NCBI GenBank assembly: GCA_003313425.1
Contig: NHZP01000007.1
Coordinates: 1,116,001 to 1,180,000, forward strand
DNA length: 64,000 nt
From: Pseudopyrenochaeta lycopersici
Taxonomy: Eukaryota > Ascomycota > Dothideomycetes > Pleosporales > Pseudopyrenochaetaceae
Reading direction: 5' to 3'
Position numbers and translations under genes: made by a program. This document shows, in pieces, positions 48,888-59,326 of the stretch. The notes below the pieces were generated by a model. That model saw only the letters and a program-made list of their open reading frames with translations. It did no database searches and had not been told where the DNA came from. How positions within the stretch are numbered: position 1 is the stretch's first letter; each line of letters starts with the position of its first letter.

Positions 48888-48987
48888 GTCTATCAATCCT
48901 GCTATATTTAAACATCATGTCGCATTAGTCGAAGCAGCAACATAGTCTCCTTGTGCCGACTATCTATACCGGTACTATCGTGGACGC

Positions 48988-50264
48988 TTAGCACCATCCG
49001 TACTTCTCGTTAGCAATCCAATCGATCTTGTCTGCTACCGGCCCATCATGCTCTGGGAACCATAGCAGGCTCGCTATGCTCTCAACATCCCTATCAACCA
49101 CGTTCACATTTGGATCTAGCCTTTGAGCAGCTGCCAGGGTTGCCGTCGTTGGTGCCCACATCTCCACGTATTCCAACTTCCATTCCTCTGCTTCTTGCTG
49201 GGCCATCGCTAGGAGAGCTGCAATAGCAGCTTCATGGCTGTGATCTACCGAGTCGCCATCGGTATGATTTGTAATTGCCTCCTCCCATTTGCCATCCTCG
49301 ATGACAAGCCGCAGGATTTGAAGGGTGTTACCCTTCGCCTCAGCTGGGTCCTCGTTATACCACTTTCGGCTCCAGTAGCACCAGACTCGCTTGCCCTTCT
49401 CCGTACCTACTATCGCTCCTTTGACCTTTGGTGTCTTGCCGCGGAGCTCCGTCCCTAAGAAGTCTTCCCGTGCATGATGCCACTGAATCGTTTCAATGTC
49501 CGGCAGTAGAGCAACTGCGGTCTTGCTACCTTTAATTCGCGATTCTAAGCTGCGCTTGACTGTGGCTATGTCAATCTCGCACAGCTCTTTTAGATCCTCT
49601 GCGTATAGCGGCCGGGCCTTCGGTAGACCACTCGTATCTGCAGACGTGCTTGCCGGGAGTGAGAAGTGGGAAGAGTTGAACGGCTCCCAACCGAAGGCAT
49701 TGTAGAATTTCTGCGATTGTCAGCAGGAAGCCAGCAATTCTAATGAATAGAATCACACACCTTCCCTATATCAGAATACAGAACAGAGAACAGGGCCCGA
49801 GTGTCCTCATCTGTTTGGTGCGTTCTCAATGCCTTCCCTAGCTCCTTCATCATTCTCTGCGCATATCCTCTCTTCCTCAGATGGCTTGCACAATAAACAC
49901 TCCCAATTCCATGACAGATGACCTCCTGCAAATTTCCATCCTGCCAAACGAGTGCCTTTTTGCGATATGTCTCACAGCTCGCTAGCGGTAGCCTGGTTCC
50001 AGAATCTGGGTCCAGAGGGTTGTTGGGAAGCGAGGTGTCAACGAGTATCCAATAAGTTATGCCGCCATCTTTCGTTAATGTTTGCTGCGAGAGTACTGCT
50101 TCACGCCGCAGATAGGCTGTAAGAGAAAGAGCACCGCGCCATTCGGCGCCGTTGAGGTTAAATTGAATGAGCTTTTCGGATTCGGTAGGATGGACGAGTG
50201 CGAGGGCGGGAGAATCTCCCTTGTGAAGTTTGGCGAGAGCATCCATCGTTACAGTCTCGGACAT
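48988..50264 (-). CDS. LYC1: LYC1-like N-acetyltransferase
   Basis: Resembles fungal Lyc1, a GNAT-type acetyltransferase connected with lysine utilisation in yeasts. Exons 50264-49761 and 49710-48988 (50-nt intron, GTGTGT...CGCAG) give 408 residues. The GNAT core lies in the first half: ITYWILVD, a strand with VICHGIGSVYCASHLRKRGYAQRMMKELG (CoA-binding loop KRGYA) and ALFSVLYSDIGKKFYNAFGWEP. The second half is the characteristic extension, with GTEKGKRVWCYWSRKWYNEDPAE and the end WFPEHDGPVADKIDWIANEKYGWC. The ATG at 50264 (MSETVTM) is preferred over an alternative codon two codons upstream. Confidence 0.87.
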
Positions 50265-51576
50265 GGTCAAATGTAGGCCGATTATTTCTTATAGCTACCT
50301 CCTAGTCGTGTACTTGTTGTAGGGCGTGGGGATTCAAGACTTGAATAAGTCTGAAAGTTGATTCAGGCCAGGTTTGAGAAGAAAGTACGGATGGTTTGAC
50401 AAAGGAACACGCACTAGGCATCCATCCCTTACATTAGCTACTGGTAATTGCGTTGATTGAGAAGAAGGATTCGATAACCGCAGGTTTCGAAGGTCGTTAA
50501 TATAGTCTGACTCATGCCCCACGTTTCTGCCCTTATTCTCCGCGCCTTCTTATACCCACATAATCGTTCTAGTCAAGCCTAAAGCAGCATGTCCTTGTCT
50601 TCCCGATGTGTGCCGCTGGAAACCGGGGACTTGTCACTGCTTTCAGGGTCATGTGCGGCTATGGGGATTGTGAGGACACTATTACATAAAGGTGGGTTGG
50701 TCTGGAATATTGTTTGCTGTGGCTCAAGCCTTTACGCATCAATTGGAAAGAGTGTCAACATAAGCTTTCACAGGCGGCGTGCTTGCTTCAAAAGTTGCAC
50801 CAAGCCGGGAAGGCCTCATGATAGGATCGCTAGCGACAATTGGCCTGGCCGTAGCCGCGATGCACGATGATGCTGGCGAGACGCTGAACCTCCACTCTTG
50901 AAGCAGAGCGGATAACTACGCCGCAGGTCTTCACGGCAACCTGCTCTGACAACTTCGCCTCACCAGAAATTGACAGCAACTTGAAGACTATCTTTCACAT
51001 GTACTGCTGTTGGAGCATGCAGCTGCTACTTGTTCCCACCTTACTGCCTGATGCGCTTACCTATTGCGTTCGCGCCACGAAACAGCAATAGCTCCCCAAC
51101 CATCCCACGACCTCTGCGCGCCGGAGCACCTCAATACAACAGTCTGGGTACCAACTGATGTCAGTTTCTGCTCTTCTCGCTTCTCCGTCTGCCTCCACAA
51201 GCAAAACCCAGCGTGAGAGCCCACCTGTCAGTGGTTGGTCAACAAGGCTGTGAGGCGGCCGCGTGCATTGAGCGGGCTCGATCCACGCAACTGTGTTTTT
51301 ATCCCTCCTTCACATCTTTCATTCTTGGTTTCGCTCGGTGCATACTAATCTCTGTGCCCTGGGATCTCCTTGCCTCGGGAGCTTTTCTGCAACGTCTTGA
51401 ACGTTCGCCCTGAAAGGCTTCCCCGGCTCCAACCTCTAGCTATCGCAATCACTACCGCATTTCGGCTTCCTTCATACAGCAGCAACACATGATCGCGCGA
51501 CAAACTTACTTTCTTCGTTTTAATGGTCAGCACATGACATACCTTGCAATAATCCACCAGATCCGGAAGATACGCG
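50265..51576. other. Intergenic, about 1.3 kb
   Basis: Divergent promoter interval between the acetyltransferase and the RBR ligase. ORFs of up to 93 codons have no features worth calling. Confidence 0.5.
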
Positions 51577-54152
51577 ATGGCTCCACCTGGAGTTGGAGTT
51601 GGACATGACATTGTGGATTTGGTATCCGATAGCGAGGATGATAGCCCTGCAGGAAGCGAATCAGATGTATCTAATGCCTTCGACGACTTGAGCGTGCATT
51701 TCGACCTTCATGGCCGCCAAACGATCGACCTGACGGCCATTCCTGATATCGATGTGCTTCCATCAAACACTGTCTTTATTGACGATGAGAGCCCTGCGCT
51801 GGGCGCGCGCTCCAGTAAATGGGGCGACGAGGGTGAAATACTGACCGAAGACACGTGCTTGCAAATGGTTCTAGATGTCTTGCCGGACATCTCAGTAGAC
51901 CATGTGCTTAAGGTCATTCAAGAGAAGACAACGGACAACACACGAACACTAGCACAATGCGAACAAGTTGTCACCCAACTTCTTGATTCCGGTGCGTATC
52001 CAAAAGAAGCGGATGAAGTGAAAAAGAGGAAGAGGAAGAGGGGAGACGATGATGATCTGAGCGAATATGAGAAAGGAGTGCGAGATCCCGAGGTGACAGG
52101 GTACGAAAAGGATGCGTAAGTACTAGCTACATTCGTTCTTCGCATGCGGATACGTTCTCCCATCACTGGAGTTAACCTAGGCCGTTCCCACTTTTGGTGC
52201 AAAGTGCATACCGTCAAGTATAGGCTTCTGACGTACGGTTGAAAATGGACGACTACTAGTGGACTATCGGAAAGCTATGATCAGCGTACATATTCCAAGT
52301 GCGGCATTCAAGCGCGATTTCAGCCGAATGTTTCAAGCACAAGCAGCCACAGTAGTTGTCGTCCACACTTCAAGCCAGCGAATAGCCAGCACTGCCTGTA
52401 CCGCTGTCCGTGAAACTATAACACTGACATACCCTCTTTACATCATTCGTTGTCTCCTGTGTTCAGCTTTAGCATCCCTATATCATCGCACTCAACGTTT
52501 ACATGGTCTCCTCTCTACATATTTCACTAACGCAATTATCTCATCTAGACTAGACCTTCTCAAAGACGAGTTTCTTAACGTTCCAGTTCGTCATATCACG
52601 AATACTCTCAAACAACAAAAAACGCTCTACAAGACCTATGGCGTATTAGAAGAGCAGCTACGTAGAACCCAACTTGTTGCAACGCCCTTTTCGAAGATAA
52701 GATCACGACCCAAGCGCGGGATTGAATTAATATTGATTGAACGAGGAAGTCAGCTACCCAAAGAGCTGCATGCCGCAAAGAAAAGGAAGGAGATGGAAGC
52801 CAGTAAGCGCCTCCCTCAACGCCAATTTGTGAAAGATGCATTGCAACATCCTGATATCAATATCACTGGCTATGTTGTCAAGCGGCGGGTTGCTAACAGC
52901 TGCTAGTAAAGCGCCGCAAAGCCGAAGAGGCAGAAGAGGCAGAGGAAGCCAACCTCCTCCTAGCGCAAATGAACAATGAGATGAGCGAATGCGCTTGCTG
53001 TTTCAATGACGTACCTCTAAACCGCATGGTAAGCTGTAATGGAGACACAATCCACCTATACTGTATAGACTGCCCTCGCCAGCAGATTGAAACTCAAATG
53101 GGACAGTCGCGCTGCCGACCAAAGTGTTTTGGAGTTAACGACTGCAATGGAAGTTTTTCGCGTGCACACCTTCAACAAGTCCTGAGCGAGAAGACGTTCG
53201 AAAGACTGGAGCATATGCAGCAGCAGGAGGATCTGAAGGCAGCAGGACTAGACTTCCTGTCAGAATGCCCTTTCTGCGACTTCAAAATGGAATGTCCTCC
53301 AGTCGAGACCGACAAGGAGTTCCGTTGCCAGAATGCAAAATGCGGTAAAACAAGCTGCCGGATTTGCCATAAGGAATCGCATATCCCTCTGAGCTGCGAA
53401 GAAGCCAAAAAGGACGGCCAGCTCACGTTGAGACACATAGTTGAAGAGGCTATGTCTGCCGCCCTAATTCGGCAATGTAATCAATGCAAGCATCCTTTTG
53501 TCAAGGAATATGGTTGCAACAAGATGACCTGCTCGCACTGCAGAAATGTGCAATGGTACGTAACTTTCTTGGCTTTTCTTTTTAGCCAATATCATCTAAT
53601 GCATACATCAGTTACGTGTGCTCCAAAAATGTCAGGAACTATCAGCACTTCGGCGAGGCACAGCATAATAAATGTCCGCTCCACGAGAATGTTGAAGACC
53701 GTCATGAACAAGAAGTCAAGAGGGCTGCTGATGAGGCCATGGCCAAAGTTCGTGCTGACAATCCAGGGCTTGCTGAAGCCGATTTGATGGTCAAAGTATC
53801 AGACCGAGTTAAACAAGCCGAGGATAAACGTAGGGGTCGAGCGGCAGACGAAGGGCACGCCTTCCCTTACCACATGGTCGGTGATGAACTTAGGCCTGAA
53901 GCCCAAGCCGCAGTACCGCCTCCTCCTCCCCCTCCATTCCTTGGACAAGCCGCTCAGTACGTATACCCTTATGAAGCAGCAGCAGCCCCTGTTCCCATTC
54001 CGCATCAGCCTTTTCAGCCCGTCCAATTTGTTCAACCTGCTGGCTACTTGGCCCCTGCCCCAGAGCAGCTTCACCAGTTCAATTTTCATCACCCTTTTGC
54101 ACCACCATGCCCGCGCTGTGGACTGTATCACCCACCTAACCAATTTTGTTAG
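51577..54152 (+). CDS. RBR-type E3 ubiquitin ligase (RNF216/TRIAD3-like)
   Basis: RING-between-RING ligase of 660 residues; exons 51577-52115, 52549-52802, 52907-53555 and 53612-54152. The N-terminus carries SUMO-interacting-motif-like sequences (HDIVDLVSDSEDD, RQTIDLTAIPD). A helical region follows (LKDEFLNVPVRHITNTLKQQKTLYKTY), conserved in RNF216 relatives. RING1 begins ECACCFNDVPLNRMVSCNGDTIHLYCIDC. The IBR carries CPFCDFKMECPPVETDKEFRCQNAKCGKTSCRICHKE. RING2 carries CNQCKHPFVKEYGCNKMTCSHC and, after the last intron, CYVCSKNVRNYQHF. Here the catalytic cysteine should be in GCNKMTC. The tail is Pro/Ala-rich and ends CPRCGLYHPPNQFC. The first intron is 433 nt, long for this window. A coding-like frame follows the stop. 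Confidence 0.92.
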
Positions 54153-55035
54153 GCCTAGGGATTTCGAACCAGTCTTCAATATTTTTCCTGGAAATGGTAA
54201 TTGGTGGCACGGAATTCAAGCCGATTTCGCAGGCCAACTCCCTCAGCCCCCTCCAGCGTTTCCGCACAATCTCGGGCGGGTTGGAGATGAAGTCGTTCAA
54301 TTCAATCATCGTATAGAAGATTTTCAAGAGCAACCCCAACTATACTTGCAACAACAACGTGACCACAATGAACATCAACTACGGTTATTGCAACTGCAAC
54401 AGGCGAATCGGGCACTCAACGCAGCAAGATACCGCGAGCACCAGCAACCAGCCCCCGCGAGAAGGGCGGAACCAGCAAACCAGATGTGAAGGGGGGCTCT
54501 TGTTGGTCGCTCCCAGTACTGCTATGGCTTTTACGACTTCAGCACCTTTCAATACTTTTCCTTGAACTCAGCATTTCCAAAGAGCATCGGAGATGGGGCC
54601 ACTGTTGGCCAAACACATCTACATGGCATTTTTTTACGGAATATAGAGCACATGCCTGATACCCCGACGGAGCAATTCCTATCATAGGATGTATTTGATA
54701 GCTGCATTAAGCCCGCTCACATTCTTACATGGTTTTCACCGTCCACGAGAGATAAATTTGCGCGTTTCAGAGATACATATACACTTCTATTCGTAGTGTC
54801 GGTATTGTTGTGTCAATCCTCTCCTTGCCTTGACAATGATGTTCCGTGTATTTCCTACTGGACAGCATTGCGCAATGTGAAGTCATGCCGTCACGACGTC
54901 CTCGGACGCTTTCAATTGGTGCACCCCGCATGAGACGCCAGTCATGATGCGTAGTTTAAGATAGCCATCCCTACGATGCAGCCCTCCACGTTTGTTTGCT
55001 CTCTGTACTCTTGCCAAACCTTCTGACGACGCTGC
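54153..55035. other. 3' region of the RBR gene and spacer
   Basis: 54153-54489 remains open in a shifted frame, with Gln/Pro-rich, coding-like content (see findings). The rest is AT-rich with no gene. Confidence 0.4.
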
Positions 55036-55582
55036 TCAACGCCTCACCTTCGCAGACACACTTGCATCGAGAGGATCTCCGTACCTCACTAGAAACAATT
55101 AGCAATCATCCCGAATCGCTCATAAGACCACTCAACATACGTTTTATTTGAGTACCCTTATCCACAATGATCTCTAGCGCCCTGGCCTCCTCTTCCCGTG
55201 CCCTTGTGTTCTTCCATTCCCAGCCTGGCTGCTCTTCCTGCTTGCTCCACTGATATCCCGTGTCTGCATCCTGGTGAGTTCCACCGAGCATGTTTGCTGC
55301 AGTCTGTGCTAGCGACAACGGTCGTTTGCCATTTGCATTCAGGGTCAAGGTCGCGGGGTCACGAGGTTGGGATTGCGAGTTTGGAGGCGACAGCTCAGAG
55401 GACGCGAGGTTGAGACCGGGGTGCTGAGGTGTAGAGGGATTCGGGTTGGGGTTGTTCGAAAGTGCCTCGTCTGGGAACATTTCATCGTCGTCATTTGCGT
55501 CGAGGGAGGGCGAGGAGTGCATTGTGGAGTCGCCATCGAGGTCTGAGCCCGGTATTAGTTGTTGGCGCTTTCGTGGAGTCAT
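55036..55582 (-). CDS. Small acidic protein of unknown function
   Basis: Exons 55582-55141 and 55088-55036 give 164 residues; the intron is GTATGT...TTCTAG, phase 1. Without splicing the frame would end ten residues later. The spliced end QIKLRYGDPLDASVSAKVRR looks more natural. The N-terminus MTPRKRQQLIPGSDLDGD is followed by an Asp/Asn/Pro-rich disordered region. A short ordered part has TGYQWSKQEEQPGWEWKN and a helix (REEEARALEIIVDKGTQI). I do not recognise a domain; a nuclear or cytosolic adaptor is possible but not shown. Confidence 0.65.
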
Positions 55583-55919
55583 GGTGGGCAAGACGTCGGT
55601 GCCGGGGGAGTTTGGACGTACCAGACATTTTTGCTGGGCGGCTGAAGGGCTGTGAGTATATAGTCGGGCAGCGGTGAGAACGTTTGGAGGTTCACTTTTG
55701 CGGGGCGGGAGGCAGCAGTGAAAGCCATTAGCTCTATCTAATCCGAACGGATTGCTTTAGCTCCCGCTGCAGGTGCGCTCGGAGCACGTAGCGGCTATCG
55801 AAGCCTCAAAATATTGGGGCCCCCCACGACATCACTCCAAACACAAACCTTCGTGATTGGCGCTCTTTTGGACCGTCCATTTGATAAACCTGTTCCTTGA
55901 TAGAGGCAACAAGTCCAGA
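55583..55919. promoter_or_regulatory. Divergent promoter
   Basis: 337 bp between the divergent starts of the small acidic protein and the SUZ-domain gene. Several opposite-strand mini-ORFs; no named element. Confidence 0.45.
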
Positions 55920-56799
55920 ATGCCGCCGAAGAAAGGACCTGTTGCAGACGCGTGGGAGGACGACTGGGAGACCATGGCCGATGTACACGTGCCCCTCATT
56001 CCTATACGCATTTGCTCACAATTCCTAGAAAGAGGAAGACAAGCCAGATGCAAATCAGCCAGAGCCCAGACTTACAAAGTCCCAACTCAAAGCCAAGCAT
56101 GCCGAACTCAACAGGCAGATATGGGAGTCAGCGTATGTCTTTTGAGCTACAGCACGCAAGCAAGGACTGACTTCCTTGCCCTTGAACAGTGACAATCCTG
56201 AGCCTCAATGGTATCCCGAAGTACATAAGCCTACGCCCGTGCAGCCAACCTTCAAACCCAAAGTTACAATGCTGGCACGGAAGCCCACCCCCCAAGTCCT
56301 TTCTCGCAACATGGCAGGCATGAATCTGGATGAGGATGATAGCGAGGACGAGCGCCAAAAGAAGGCCGCAGCAGACTTTGAAGAGCGCAAAGCTCGCGCG
56401 CAGCGTGAACGAGCAGAGAAAGAACGCAAGTATGCCGAAGCTCGTGAACGAATCTTCGGCTCGCCAGCTGCGTCCGCTACAGAAGATTCGCGCAGCAACT
56501 CTCCAAGCAAGGCTACAAGAGGGAAGGGACGAGGACGCGGTGGACGAGATAGTCAGCCTAGATCGAGTAACGAGCAATCCCCAGCGCGATCGACACCTCC
56601 AGCACGGCAGCTTTTCGATCCTACATATACGCCAAAGCCCGGGAGCGTATATATTGCCAAGAAAGAAGCTGTTGACAGCCGGCCAGCTACACCCAATGGG
56701 CAGGAGAAGCCTGTGAGGCAGCCACAGGGACCTGCAAGGGGTGGTGGACGGGGATTTGCACCAAGAGGGGGATTCGGGAGCGAGGCAGGTCCGTCATAG
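55920..56799 (+). CDS. SUZ-domain RNA-binding protein
   Basis: Exons 55920-55982, 56029-56132 and 56190-56799 give 258 residues (donors GTACAC and GTATGT, phases 0 and 2). The N-terminus MPPKKGPVADAWEDDWE carries a tryptophan/acidic motif. The middle contains a long charged helix ending EKERKYAEARERIFGSP, the SUZ-domain signature (about residues 150-170). The C-terminus is RGG-type: RGKGRGRGGRDSQ and GPARGGGRGFAPRGGFG. SUZ proteins bind RNA and associate with mRNA-processing complexes. The function of this one is inferred from these two elements only. Confidence 0.85.
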
Positions 56800-59293
56800 T
56801 GGGCTCTTCCACGCCCCTTTGTAAGGGGGGAATGCTGTCCCCGTCGGTGTCATGGCCTCAACATATTTGTGGCTTATTTAGAGCCCCACAATCGCTTTGA
56901 CAAAGCCTATAGCTGACTAGGTCACGTCGTGGGAAGTGATCAGCTGGGCGGACATCGACGCGGAGGCGATCATAATACCGTTATGGAAGAGCAAGGAAAA
57001 GGCTGCCCGAAAGTTTAGGAATCAGATCGAAGCCCAAAATGCTAACCTTCACCCATTGGTCGCGTTACCCGATCCGCGAAATCACAGGTAACACTTTCGC
57101 TGTTCATACCTTGATCAAGCAAGGAGTTTGTCACCCGAAGGATTGGGTCTCTTGTTGATCGCCATTGAATTCACCAACATCAAAAGAGTCGAAGTTGGAC
57201 AACTATTGACGGAATACCGGTCGAAAAATTAGAAGGGGTGCACTCGAAACCCGCAACGTAACTGAGCAAGGCAGTGCTGATCCTGAAGACTGGGGCTTAC
57301 CTTGTCTATTGAGTCCCGGAATGACGCCCTTCAAGCCGAGCGACGTAGCCACAATCAGAACAGGATACAGTACGGTAACAACGACCCATTCCAGCCTTCT
57401 TGAAGGCAAAAGAGTCTCAGACTCGAGGCGCAGAATTATAAAGGCGCATACGAGAAATTTGGGACATGACATATTGGGCGCCAATTTGGAGGGAACATTG
57501 TTGTACAAAGACGTTTACGTAGTGGGCCTGCCAGATGCTGTTAGTAAGTCTGGCATTTGATATTGGATCGTCAAACCTAGGAGTCTGAAATAGGTCGAAT
57601 CTGCACACTATAATCAGACATATTATTACAGGAAACAAATGTCCAGGATTTGATTCCTATCTTAATGTTTACTTCAGCGTGAAAGAAAAGTGATTATCAC
57701 GTTAGAATGAACATACAATAGCATTCACATAACTCTGTGAGAGCTATCTACAGTAGTGTTAGTAAATGAATATCTTTCAACTTTCAAGTTCATGCTGCAT
57801 TCAAGCTGCTATGAAAAGGAAAATATTTGTGTTTGATCGACCATAAAGCAGTTTTAACATTCCCTTCCTCCCCTTTAAACGTCAAACGTACATCACAAAC
57901 CTAACACTCTTTTCTTCTTAATTCCTAGCCTATAGTATACAGCTCAACATTTCCGGCAACAACTCTAAACCAGAGCCCACTCTCAAACAGCCTCACATCC
58001 CTCCGTTCAGCTTTCCAACTGGTCTCCACCCTCGCAAGAAGTTCCGAAAAACAGCTTCCTTGTCCGCTGCGTTTACTGGGATTCCAGACTAATACTGACC
58101 AACAAAGTGATGGAGATGGTTGGCTTGTGGACAACGTAATGGACAGATGTAGCTGTGGGGTGACTGTGGCTTGGAGATGGATACTGTTCGGGGAAGTGAG
58201 TAAATAATTAGATTCACGCAGCAGGATGGATGGAAGAAAAGGAGGATGTTAGGAAGCAAGTGAGGATGTGTTCGATAGTTGTAATGGGCAGTGCCACGGT
58301 GATATAGGAGAAACTTAATACCGCGTATCCCTCTGTGTAGGACTGTGGAATCAAGGAACACAGAGTCACCTTTCGCACATTATTTACCTTACGTGGACAG
58401 ACACACCAACATCATAAAGTTGGTTTCGGAAGCCTATCATTAGGAGAACTTATTCGGGACTATTTGACAGTATTCAAAATCCCTCATTTGAGGGTCAAAC
58501 GATTGCCTGGCATAGCAATCTTGTACTACACTGGGTCTCAGCTCACGGGGCAGAAACAGGTCATCCTGTAGAGACATCATTTGACCAGCTCGCAGGGAGA
58601 AGGTTGCTAGAGAATGAACAGCTGATCGCGATGCAGAGGTATTTTGGAACGGGAGGCGAAATAGCGAAACGGAGTATCCTTACACCATTCATTTTATGAG
58701 ACGTAATCTGCAGAAGAAAAGCTAAGTCGTTACTAGCTTGAAGATTGGAAGCGATTGGACTGATGAGGTAGGTTGAATTCACGTGCAACATTGCTTGACA
58801 CTGATTGTTGGCCCTCAGTGGACAACTCGCATCACGAGCACTTGCCACTTGAAACAACATATCTGCCTAAAGATATTGCGTTATCCACTCGACATCAAGA
58901 GCCCCTTAACGTTATCTCATTGCAATCGCGATGGCAAGGCTGCTCACCACACCGCGCGGCCTGTCGTTGAAATAAGCTCTAGGCAGCAGCGATACAATGT
59001 CAGAGCACTGTCCCCTACTTGGTCAGCCCAGCTGCTAGATCTGGAGAAATATCCGGGATACGTGGGAAATTGGTCGATAAGACGGTCAGACGGGTCATTG
59101 AGAGCAGTGAATGGGGGCTATTCTGGCGTGCGATTGGCGGTGGCGCATGTGTGATCCTTTGCTGGTGTGATGAGACTAGATGTGGTGGTTGGGAACAGGC
59201 AAAAGCATGTGTTAGGGGTCAAGCGCCTAATTAGAAACAAGAAAGTAAAGAGAGACGCGTAAGATTTGGCCGTAAAGATATGAAAATCCTCCA

Positions 59294-59326
59294 TAGTGAG
59301 TAATACCCCGTAGTGAGTAATACCCC
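59294..59326 (+). repeat. Tandem duplication, 16 nt plus one base
   Basis: TAGTGAGTAATACCCC occurs twice, separated by one G. Confidence 0.7.

Noticed and set aside
54160..54180. Minus-strand GGTTCGAAATCC resembling a tRNA B box
   Set aside because: No pairing T stem and no A box at a proper distance.
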